DNA of 10,823 bases from Baffinella frigidus (Eukaryota > Cryptophyceae > Cryptomonadales > Baffinellaceae). Shown here in pieces: positions 1 through 4,985 of the stretch. Position 1 is the stretch's first letter; the number at the start of each line of letters is the position of its first letter. The notes under the pieces are model-generated. The model had not been told where the DNA came from. It did no database searches and saw only the letters and a list, made by a program, of their open reading frames with translations. Location: positions 523,646 through 534,468 of the forward strand of contig MU646331.1 in NCBI GenBank assembly GCA_026770585.1, written 5' to 3'. A program made the translations under genes and the position numbers.

Positions 1-91
<91 letters not shown>
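1..91. repeat. (CT)n followed by (TA)n microsatellite
   Basis: An uninterrupted CT dinucleotide run covers about positions 1-59 and changes directly to a TA run to about 91. It starts at the window edge, so its full length is unknown. Just after it, at 93-110, is a short sequence (TTGGGCAGGAGGTGGGAG) resembling the start of the repeated exon seen at 473 and 696. That similarity is short and may be chance. Confidence 0.95.
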
Positions 92-94
<3 letters not shown>

Positions 95-150
95 GCAGGA
101 GGTGGGAGTCTCCTTGCTATCAACCAGATCGATATGAATCTGAGACAAAG

Positions 151-195
151 ATAGATCTGTCTAGAGATAGACCGATAGATAGACCGATAGACCGC

Positions 196-236
<41 letters not shown>

Positions 237-285
237 CTAGAAATATATAGATCTATCTAGAGATCGATAGGTCTATATGCAATCA
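151..285. repeat. GATA/TAGA tetranucleotide microsatellite
   Basis: The core at about 197-236 is a pure GATA run. It is flanked on both sides by degenerate copies with ACCGATAG and ATCTAG variants from about 151 to 285. It is simple-sequence DNA with no coding potential. The flanking degeneracy suggests an old array whose centre is still expanding. Confidence 0.9.
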
Positions 286-302
286 AGAAACCGGGCGTGA
301 AC

Positions 303-337
303 AGGGGGTGAAGAAGGAAGCGCTTTCTCCTTCTCTC

Positions 338-380
<43 letters not shown>
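303..380. repeat. Truncated exon-start copy followed by (CT)n
   Basis: Positions 302-322 read CAG followed by GGGGTGAAGAAGGAAGCG, which matches the start of the repeated exon at 473 (GAGGTGAAGAAGGAGGCG) and at 696 (GAGGCGAAGAAGGAGGCG). The match ends after about 20 bases and runs into a CT microsatellite at about 341-380. An open frame through the CT run exists only because a dinucleotide repeat reads as alternating Ser-Leu; I do not regard it as a gene. Confidence 0.6.
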
Positions 381-381
<1 letters not shown>

Positions 382-472
382 GTACCTCAGGAGGAGAGCA
401 AGGGCGAGGGTTGACTTTCACAAAGAGACATGTAGTACATCGTGTCGTAAAGGTTTCTCTTTCTCTGAGCAG

Positions 473-577
473 GAGGTGAAGAAGGAGGCGCCGGCGGCCA
501 AGAAGCCCGAGGCGGGCCCGGGTCTGGAGGCCACGGAGGGGGGGGGGGTCACACCTGCGGTGGAGAGCAAGGGCCTA
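473..577 (+). pseudogene. Degenerate duplicate of the Lys/Ala/Pro-rich C-terminal exon
   Basis: This stretch is a diverged copy of the exon at 696-842. Both begin right after a GAGCAG that looks like a 3' splice site (here preceded by the pyrimidine-rich TTTCTCTTTCTCTGAGCAG) and both encode E-(V/A)-KKEAPAAKKPEAGP near their start. In this copy the region after EATEG has a G-run expansion. After about 571 the homology is replaced by CCTAGGAGCAC repeats, which bring a stop at about 587. The conserved tail of the intact copy (KSLFQLAKERRI) is missing. It could instead be an alternative cassette exon, but the missing C-terminus and the G-run expansion favour a decayed duplicate. Confidence 0.6.
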
Positions 578-640
578 GGAGCACCCTAGGAGCACCCTAG
601 GAGCCTAGGACCGCCCTAGGAGCTTAGGACCACCCTAGGG
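571..640. repeat. CCTAGG-rich short tandem array
   Basis: Two exact 11 bp units CCTAGGAGCAC are followed by variants CCTAGGAG, CCTAGGACCGC, CCTAGGAGCTTAGGACCAC and CCTAGGGGCGG. The same CCTAGGACCACC wording occurs in the interior of the family A palindromic elements at 1059-3480, so this array may be an expanded remnant of such an interior. The shared words are short, so that origin is an inference. Confidence 0.6.
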
Positions 641-695
641 GCGGTGTTCTTTGTCTCGATCAACCCCTGTACTGAGACGTGTTTTCCTTGAGCAG

Positions 696-842
696 GAGGC
701 GAAGAAGGAGGCGCCCGCGGCCAAGAAGCCCGAGGCGGGCCCGGCGGAGGCCACGGAGGGGGAGGCGCCCGCGCCTGCGGCGGAGACCAAGGGGGAGACC
801 AAGAAGTCGTTGTTCCAGCTCGCCAAGGAGCGCCGCATCTGA
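696..842 (+). CDS. C-terminal exon of a Lys/Glu/Ala/Pro-rich protein (partial gene)
   Basis: This is the last exon of a gene whose earlier exons lie outside the window or to its left. The proposed acceptor is GTTTTCCTTGAGCAG|GAG at 681-696, phase 0. The exon encodes about 48 residues: a low-complexity stretch rich in K, E, A and P with two KEAPA/GEAPA-type motifs, then a charged tail ending KSLFQLAKERRI and TGA at 840-842. The composition is strongly coding-like, with high GC at third positions. Two broken copies of the same exon lie upstream at 302 and 473 and show where the exon boundary is, because the similarity starts at the splice-like CAG in each. The basic, proline/alanine-rich composition recalls linker or histone-H1-like tails, but I do not recognise the protein and assign no function. 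Confidence 0.55.
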   Translation, partial: EAKKEAPAAKKPEAGPAEATEGEAPAPAAETKGETKKSLFQLAKERRI

Positions 843-856
843 GGGCGCTTCCGATG

Positions 857-909
857 AGGGTGGAGGGTGGAGGGTGGAGGGTGGAGGGTGGAGGGTGGAG
901 GGTGGAGGG
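857..909. repeat. 7 bp minisatellite (GGTGGAG)n
   Basis: About seven and a half uninterrupted copies of a 7 bp unit lie 14 bases after the stop codon of the exon at 696-842. They would fall in the 3' untranslated region of that gene. The strand is G-rich. Confidence 0.9.
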
Positions 910-989
910 ATGAGGAGAGTGGGTGGGCTTGACAGTGAGCTCTGCCTGGCAGATCAGCATCCCAAATATCCCTGCAGGGGCAAGTTGCC

Positions 990-1020
990 TATCTCGTAAG
1001 TGGCGAGGCTACTCACCAGC
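990..1020. mobile_element. Remnant of a family B terminal repeat
   Basis: The sequence TATCTCGTAAGTGGCGAGG, followed by CTACTCACCAGC, resembles the left end of element B1 (TATCCCTTAAGTGGCGAGC then GGTCA..GACCAGC). No matching right end is visible, so this looks like a solo or decayed terminus. The match is short, hence moderate confidence. Confidence 0.4.
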
Positions 1021-1058
1021 ATCTAAGCTGTTTAGGAGCATGACGGAGGTGGCGAGTA

Positions 1059-1276
1059 CAGGGGTACCTCGCTCGTAAGGAGCCCCCCTCGTCCCCTAGG
1101 ACCACCGTAGGGCTATCCCTTAAGTGGCGAGCTGGTCAGATTTGACCAGCAAGAAGTCCTAGGCGGGTCGTACGACCCTGCCGTAGGGCGTATGAGCCTA
1201 CTGGTCACATAAGGGATAGTTAGGCCTACTGTAGGGTCCTTAGGGGGTGCGCCTTTTTATGAGCGAGGTACCCTTG
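1059..1276 (+). mobile_element. Family A palindromic MITE, copy 1 (carries nested B)
   Basis: The left end is CAGGGGTACCTCGCTCGTAA; the right end is the complementary TTATGAGCGAGGTACCCTTG. A TA precedes the left end; at the right the expected TA has changed to TG. The interior follows the family pattern (CCCCTAGGACCACCGTAGGGC ... CTACTGTAGGGTCC), but the centre is interrupted by a complete family B element at 1116-1216. Without that insertion the length is about 117 bp, like the other copies. There is no coding capacity, so it would depend on a transposase encoded elsewhere. CAGGGG termini and TA target sites suggest a Tc1/mariner-type non-autonomous element, by inference. Confidence 0.8.
1116..1216. 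mobile_element. Family B inverted-repeat element, copy 1, nested in A1
   Basis: The ends are TATCCCTTAAGTGGC and the near-complement GGTCACATAAGGGATA, with TA on both sides. The interior contains a perfect hairpin GCTGGTCA-GATT-TGACCAGC (1131-1150) and a perfect 14 bp palindrome GGGTCGTACGACCC (1165-1178). The element splits family A copy 1 exactly in its central region. Its length of about 101 bp matches copy B2 at 2529-2628. Confidence 0.75.
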
Positions 1277-1338
1277 TGGCCTGTACGGTGGTACTCAGGC
1301 CTGTGATCAGGGGCGTGTGACCTGCTCGGGGTCAAGTA

Positions 1339-1459
1339 CAGGGGTACCTCGCTCATAAGAAAGCGCGCCCCCCCTAGGACCACCATAGGGCCCTAGCTAG
1401 GCATAGGGCTACTGCAGGGTCCTAGGGGGGGGCAGTTTCTTATGAGCGAGGTACCCCTG
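1339..1459 (+). mobile_element. Family A palindromic MITE, copy 2
   Basis: This intact 121 bp element is flanked by TA on both sides (AGTA|CAGG ... CCTG|TATG). The two halves are near-perfect inverted repeats: CAGGGGTACCTCGCTCATAA on the left and TTATGAGCGAGGTACCCCTG on the right, followed inwards by C7/G7 tracts and CCTAGGAC. The interior has the forward signature GGACCACCATAGGGCCCTAG. The left arm has GAAAGCGCG where other copies have GAAACTG, a small local difference between arms. Confidence 0.88.
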
Positions 1460-1461
1460 TA

Positions 1462-1632
1462 TGACCCTCTGGCCAATTGGGGGGGGGGGTCTTCCTCTTT
1501 CACAACGCAACGGAAACGTTTCCTCCCTGGGTGCTGTCGGGAAACGCTTCCCAACAGCACTTGGTGAGCGAGTGTGTGGCAGCTTCCGTGACAATGAAGT
1601 TTACTGCAACAAGGGGTCGTGCGGAAGAACTC
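1462..1632. other. Spacer with two strong hairpins, no gene
   Basis: I see no supported gene. The spacer holds a G10 run (~1480-1489), a perfect 12 bp palindrome GGAAACGTTTCC (1512-1523) and a hairpin at 1531-1560 (GTGCTGTCGGGAA, ACGC loop, TTCCCAACAGCAC; one mismatch). Both are in sequence between family A copies. Confidence 0.6.
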
Positions 1633-1841
1633 CCACTCGAGGCTGGAAATGTGACTATTTTAAAACAGGGATTCTTTTACAAGTGAAGAAAAAAGAGGGG
1701 TTTAGTAATTTTCACACAAATAGGGGCGTTTGGTCACGTACCTGCGGGATATCCCGCAGGTACGTGACCAAGCCTGCCCGTGACTGGTACTAAATTCAAC
1801 AACCCACCATTTATAATGCTCCTTCTTCCAGCCTCGAGTGG
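1633..1841. mobile_element. Candidate foldback element with a central 42 bp perfect palindrome
   Basis: The outer arms are a perfect 16 bp inverted repeat, CCACTCGAGGCTGGAA at 1633-1648 and its complement at 1826-1841. Next to them, inward sequence remains loosely complementary (ATTTTAAAACAGGGATT against the complement of 1800-1820). Near the middle, 1730-1771 is a 42 bp palindrome without mismatch or loop, centred on GGGATATCCC. No coding sequence is seen. I infer a foldback-type mobile element; copies elsewhere in the genome would be needed to prove it. Confidence 0.5.
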
Positions 1842-1999
1842 TCAGGGTCACGCTGAGGCTGACTCCGGGAGAGAAGAAAAGGTGCGTTTATTACGTATCG
1901 AAACCAACATGGCCGCCACGCCCTTCACCACTTTCTTTCTCCAGAAAGTTGGGTCCCGTTTCTTTCTCAAGTGTGGTCCCGACCATCACACGCGATCTA

Positions 2000-2116
2000 C
2001 AGGGGTACCTCGCTCATAAGAAACAGCCTCCCCCTAGGACCCTACAGTAGGCCTATGCGTAGGGCCCTATGATTGTCCTAGGGGGGGGGGCGTTTCTTAT
2101 GAGTGAGGTACCCCTG
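2000..2116 (-). mobile_element. Family A palindromic MITE, copy 3 (reverse orientation)
   Basis: This 117 bp element has TA at both flanks (GATC|TA CAGG ... CCTG TA|GGATC). The interior reads GGACCCTACAGTAGGCCTATG, the reverse complement of the interior of copies 2, 4 and 5, so this copy is inverted. The sequence around it has a diverged inverted paralogue at about 2865-2905 that lacks the element. This gives direct empty-site evidence of insertion at TA. Confidence 0.88.
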
Positions 2117-2402
2117 TAGGATCATCCGAACCACTCCAACTTCCAGCTCTCGCACCTGCGACTCCGCCCCGAGCCGCGGGTGTTGCCCCAGGGGCAATCC
2201 TCTTCAAAGGCTTCATTTCCGCAGAAGGGATGCGTGCGGTGGGGAGCTTGGATGTTGCCTGCCCTGGGCCAAGTGCGTGGCGTTCGCGAACGCCAATGTC
2301 GCAGGTGTGCCACGGTTTGGCAGGTGCGCGGTTTGGATGGTGCCTCATGAACGCCACGCACTTGGCGTCCCGCATCCAGTTGCGCCCCCACGCGACGGAG
2401 AG
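2117..2402. repeat. Left copy of a diverged inverted duplication
   Basis: From 2119 the sequence GGATCATCCGAACCAC...GAGCCGCGGGTGTTGCCCC aligns with the reverse complement of about 2807-2883 (GGATCACCCGAACCAC...GAGCCGCGCGTGCTGCCCC). The match resumes near 2370-2400 with CCCCCACGCGACG. This copy has about 150 extra bases in the middle, containing an 18 bp perfect inverted repeat (GCCAAGTGCGTGGCGTTC at 2268-2285 and its complement at 2349-2366) and an 18 bp palindrome TGGCGTTCGCGAACGCCA at 2278-2295. Short peptides from one frame are shared by both copies (DHPNH and PEPRVLP), which hints at an old coding origin, but no full gene is visible. Confidence 0.6.
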
Positions 2403-2404
2403 TA

Positions 2405-2521
2405 CAGGAGTACCTCGCTCATATGAAACTGCCCCCCCCTTAGGACTGCCTTAGGACCCTAGGCATAGGGCTACTGTAGGTTCCTAGGGAGGGGCGGTTT
2501 TTTATGAGCGAGGTACCCCTG
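2405..2521 (+). mobile_element. Family A palindromic MITE, copy 4
   Basis: This 117 bp copy has TA on both flanks. The left terminus is CAGGAGTACCTCGCTCATAT (two changes from consensus) and the right terminus is ATGAGCGAGGTACCCCTG. The interior GGACTGCCTTAGGACCCTAGGCATAGGGCTACTGTAGG is in the forward orientation (shown here as a description of the family pattern; the diagnostic part is GGCATAGGGCTACTG). Element B2 begins seven bases after its right end. Confidence 0.86.
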
Positions 2522-2528
2522 TATGATA

Positions 2529-2628
2529 CCCCTTAAGTGCCCAGTAGGCTCATATGCCCTACGGTAGGGCCCTAGGACCAGCCTAGGACCTCAGGCCCCC
2601 AAATTTGGAGGCCTGGTCACTTAAGGGA
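2529..2628. mobile_element. Family B inverted-repeat element, copy 2
   Basis: The ends are TACCCCTTAAGTGCCCAG and the near-complement CTGGTCACTTAAGGGATA, with TA on both sides. The interior has CCCTACGGTAGGG (2557-2569, a palindrome around one base), CCTAGGACC repeats, and a hairpin centred on CCAAATTTGG (2599-2608). The length of 100 bp matches B1. It sits directly beside family A copy 4, the second association of a B with an A in this window. Confidence 0.78.
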
Positions 2629-2630
2629 TA

Positions 2631-2917
2631 CGACCTGCGACGGCAATGCTTCGCCGGAGTACTCATGTCGACGTGTCCTACACCTTGCAAGGTGTGTGAC
2701 TCGTCGACGGGGGCGCTCATGTTCTCCATCCAGGTGGGATGCTGGGTCTGCAGCGTCGCGTGGGGGAGAAACTGGGTGCAGGAACACGCAAGAGGCGATG
2801 GCGTTTGCGATGGGGCAGCACGCGCGGCTCAGGGCGGGGTCCGAGATTCTTGCGCTTGAAGCAGGGGTGGTTCGGGTGATCCTGGACCTCGTGTGATGGT
2901 AGAATTCGGATATGGTC
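2631..2917. repeat. Right copy of the inverted duplication and flanking spacer
   Basis: About 2752-2905 is homologous, in inverted orientation, to 1975-2402. The empty target of family A copy 3 lies here: the reverse complement reads ACCATCACACGAGGTCCAGG, against ACCATCACACGCGATCTA plus GGATC around A3. Positions 2669-2712 hold GTCGACGTGTCC-TACACCTTGCAAGGTGT-GTGACTCGTCGAC, a strong imperfect hairpin around ACACCTTGCAAGGTGT. No gene is supported on either strand. Confidence 0.55.
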
Positions 2918-2919
2918 TA

Positions 2920-3036
2920 CAGGGTTGCCTCGCTCAAAAGAAACTGCCCCCCCCCTAGGACCACCGTAATGCCCTAGGCATGGTCCTACTGTAGGGTCCT
3001 GGGGGGGTGCGGTTTCTTATGAGCGAGGTACCCCTG
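2920..3036 (+). mobile_element. Family A palindromic MITE, copy 5
   Basis: This 117 bp copy has TA on the left and a mutated CA on the right. The left terminus CAGGGTTGCCTCGCTCAAAA has diverged, whereas the right terminus TTATGAGCGAGGTACCCCTG matches consensus. The interior GGACCACCGTAATGCCCTAG shows the forward orientation. The unequal decay of the two arms shows that they are not being kept identical after insertion. Confidence 0.86.
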
Positions 3037-3362
3037 CAGAGGATAACATAGGCATTGGCGCATTACGGACAAGGGTTGTTGGAAATAAGAGCCAAGTTCG
3101 GCCTGCGCATGCCCCCGAGTGATTAAACACGTTCACGCATCCGTGAGGAGTCAAAAGTACAGGGTGGGACGTGGCCAGCGAAATTGAGGTGACTCCGCTG
3201 GCGTGCCACATTTTGGAATGGGATGCACACAGCATCACATTCCAAAACGCACACAGCATCCCATTCCAAAATGTCTGTATGTCTTGAGCAGAAGTCTGAT
3301 GGGCGAATCCTGAACTGGAGCAAGAGAGTGTGCAAAGCTGAAGCAGAAACGTAGCGAGAGTA
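3037..3362. other. Spacer with a 24 bp tandem repeat and 19 bp inverted repeat
   Basis: No gene is supported here. At 3225-3272 two 24 bp units beginning GCACACAGCATC and ending CATTCCAAAA lie in tandem. Upstream at 3208-3226, ACATTTTGGAATGGGATGC is the exact complement of 3256-3274, so the second unit can fold back over the first with a 29-base loop. A shorter inverted repeat, CCAGCG..CGCTGG, lies at about 3176-3202. Confidence 0.6.
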
Positions 3363-3480
3363 CAGGGGTACCTCCCTCATAAGAAACTGCCCCCCCCTAG
3401 GACCCTACAGTAGCCCTATGCCTAGGGCCTTATGGTTGTCCTAGGGGGGGGGGCAGTTTCTTATGAGCGAGGTACCCCTG
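3363..3480 (-). mobile_element. Family A palindromic MITE, copy 6 (reverse orientation)
   Basis: This 118 bp copy is preceded by TA; the right flank is AA. The left terminus CAGGGGTACCTCCCTCATAA carries one change; the right terminus TTATGAGCGAGGTACCCCTG is consensus. The interior (GGACCCTACAGTAGCCCTATGCC) is the reverse complement of the forward copies, as in copy 3. It marks the right edge of the family A cluster; I see no further copies to the right. Confidence 0.87.
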
Positions 3481-3482
3481 AA

Positions 3483-3779
3483 CTTGTGAGGAACAGCTCC
3501 TGAGTTGCGGAGTCTTGTGCGAGGAACCACGCAGGGCTGGAGGGGGGGGTATTCAAACGTCATTTTTTCAAGGGAAAACGGTGTTCAAAAGTCAATTTTA
3601 AGATTGAAACGGCTCCAAGAACGCACAAACGGCTCCAAGAACGCACATGGAATACCCTACCCAAGAACTGGCGTGGGCTCTCTTTATTCAGGTTATGATG
3701 AGGCTCTCCTCGCCTTGTCGGAGATCTCCCGCCCACAGGGTTGGCCCTCGCCGACTGCCCAAAGGTTAGAACAGCCTCA
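3483..3779. other. Spacer with a 20 bp tandem duplication, no gene
   Basis: Two exact 20 bp units AACGGCTCCAAGAACGCACA lie in tandem at 3608-3627 and 3628-3647. The rest holds nothing I can identify. An open frame runs from here into the GA microsatellite, but it becomes pure Arg-Glu-Ser repeat and has no recognisable domain, so I do not call it. Confidence 0.55.
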
Positions 3780-3780
3780 G

Positions 3781-3811
<31 letters not shown>

Positions 3812-3881
3812 CGAGCGAGAGAGCGAGAGAGCGAGAGAGAGAGAGAGAGCGAGCGAGAGAGAGATTAAGAGAGAGAGAAAG
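3780..3881. repeat. (GA)n / GAGC microsatellite
   Basis: A GA dinucleotide run with GAGCGAGC interruptions covers about 100 bases and ends in GAGAGAGAAAG. Open frames on both strands across it are products of the low-complexity composition. Confidence 0.93.
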
Positions 3882-4133
3882 ACATTTATTAACACCACCA
3901 CGAGGCACGGCCTATTTGTCCTGAAGCGGGCTACCACAGGCCGTTCCTACGGCGAAAGGAAGCATGGCCTTTCTGCAGGATAAGTTCCGGTGTCCGCCTA
4001 TGTTGGTAGCTCGAAGAACCTAAAGGACCCAAAGGCGGTCCAGCGAGCCCACCCTCCTCGTACATGCAATTAACCTCAAATTCACCCTGCAAACACCCCA
4101 GATCTGGGGTGTCTGATCTTAAGTAGACAAAAT
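3882..4133. other. Spacer with a 20 bp perfect palindrome, no gene
   Basis: No coding sequence is supported. At 4093-4112 there is a perfect palindrome ACACCCCAGATCTGGGGTGT without a loop. The rest is unremarkable, moderately AT-rich sequence. Confidence 0.5.
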
Positions 4134-4263
4134 CGAGTATTCAAGTTGAATACACATTTTGGAACTGGCAACGAAAATTACTACACAACTGATTCATGCA
4201 AGTAACAGTAAAACAAATGTGTAGTAATTTTCGTCGCCAAATCGTATTCAACATGAATACTCG
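4134..4263. mobile_element. Family C inverted-repeat element (130 bp)
   Basis: The termini are CGAGTATTCAAGTTGAATAC and its complement with one mismatch (GTATTCAACATGAATACTCG). After a short non-matching spacer there is a second inverted block, GGCAACGAAAATTACTACACA (a 21-base arm; one mismatch) against TGTGTAGTAATTTTCGTCGCC. Each terminus is itself nearly palindromic (GTATTCAA-G-TTGAATAC), so the element could form a cruciform at each end as well as one long hairpin. It has no coding capacity. The target-site duplication is not clear. Its right end meets the truncated exon of the pseudogene at 4264-4343, so its insertion may have broken that exon. Confidence 0.72.
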
Positions 4264-4796
4264 TCCGGATGAGATCGGAAGAGACCTTCCATGTAGCCCC
4301 TCGTCCATCAGCCGATGATGCTGACTGTGCAAGAAGACTGCGCCTGGTTTGGGGTGTGGGGTGTGGGGTTTGGGGTTTGGAGTTTAGGATTAGGGTTTGG
4401 GGTTTAGGGTTTAGGATTCAGGTTTTAGGGTTTAGGGTTTAGGGTTGAGGGTGCAAGGTGTATGGTGTATGGTTTATGGTTTAAGGTTTCGGGTTTCGGG
4501 TTTCGGGTTTAGGGTTCAGGGTTCAAGGTTTAGGGTTCAGGGTTCAGGGTTCAGGTTTCAGGGTTCAGTGTTCAGGGATTAGTGTTTAGTGTTCATGGTG
4601 TATGGTTTAGGGTTTCGGGTTTAGGGTTTAGGGATCAGGGTTCAGGGTTCAAGAAAACACCTTCGCACGACAGCTGAGAAGTGCCACATCGCCTGCTCCT
4701 CAGTAAGTCTCTTGCAGCGCCGTTACAAAATCTGTTTTCTTGGAGTGAGGTTGTTTTGTAAAACCCCAGCTTTCTGTTCTTCCCACGCTCTCCCTC
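4264..4796 (-). pseudogene. Broken paralogue of the gene at 10019-10823 (NTAN1-like, tentative)
   Basis: Reading on the minus strand, about 4661-4796 is homologous to the exon at 10590-10732. Both encode T-D-x-V...L-x-E-T-Y and then EE(Q/E)AMWHFSAVVRR. Within the identical AMWHFSAVVRR stretch the codons for F, A and V differ only at silent third positions, which points to past selection on the protein. This copy lacks five bases after the ETY codons (near 4702), giving an immediate TGA. The exon ends CGAAG|GTGTTT (donor at 4660-4659). A 317 bp telomere-like intron runs to AAACCAG|G (acceptor AG at 4345-4344). The next exon stays open for about 26 codons and stops at the edge of element C at 4263. 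Two lesions, a frameshift and a truncation, make this a pseudogene. Confidence 0.6.
4347..4652. repeat. Degenerate telomere-like TTTAGGG block T1 (G-rich on +)
   Basis: About 300 bp of degenerate 7 bp repeats with TTTAGGG, TTTGGGG, TTTCGGG and TTCAGGG variants. On the minus strand it is the C-rich strand and lies between a donor-like AAG|GTGTTT and an acceptor-like AACCAG|G, so it forms nearly all of a candidate intron of the pseudogene around it. The repeat is too degenerate to be an active chromosome end. Confidence 0.9.
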
Positions 4797-4985
4797 GTGG
4801 TACTGCTGACACACGTGTCGTTACCATGCCGGTGCATGACGCTCGGATTCAGGTCCAGCCGCGCTGCGGCCTCAAACAATGCAGAGGTGCCGAACGCAGA
4901 GACCCCCAACGTATAGGCGGGATATTGTATTACGCTTGGCCGACCCTCCCCCACCCCTCCAAATCAACCCCGCCGATCTCGAGAG
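4797..4985. other. Region between the pseudogene and the TPR gene
   Basis: The minus-strand frame that continues upstream from the pseudogene exon stays open from about 4954 to 4700 and could include an older exon of that paralogue, but nothing in the window is homologous to it and no motif is recognised. The first bases after the TPR gene stop (below 4986) would be its 3' untranslated region; no clear AATAAA signal is seen. Confidence 0.4.

Noticed and set aside
308-472. Open frame rich in Ser-Leu before the degenerate exon copy
   Set aside because: It is translation of a CT microsatellite and flanking intron-like sequence.
616-999. Open frames on both strands across the exon at 696-842
   Set aside because: They are shadows of the GC-rich exon and the GGTGGAG repeat; composition is Arg/Pro or repeat-derived with no motif.
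2097-2896. Several 60-107 codon frames between family A elements
   Set aside because: They cross element ends or the inverted duplication in different frames and share only short peptides between copies; no intact gene is visible.
1059-3480. Regularly spaced palindromes as a CRISPR-like array
   Set aside because: Spacing is irregular (280-660 bases), units are ~117 bp with TA flanks, and the organism appears eukaryotic.
3505-3937. Long open frames on both strands over the GA microsatellite
   Set aside because: Half of each is Arg-Glu or Leu-Ser repeat generated by the dinucleotide run; no domain or start context supports them.
4272-4283. AGATCGGAAGAG, identical to the start of a common sequencing adapter
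   Set aside because: The match is only 12 bases and the next bases (ACCTTCC) do not continue as adapter. It lies in an open exon-like frame, so chance is the simpler reading.
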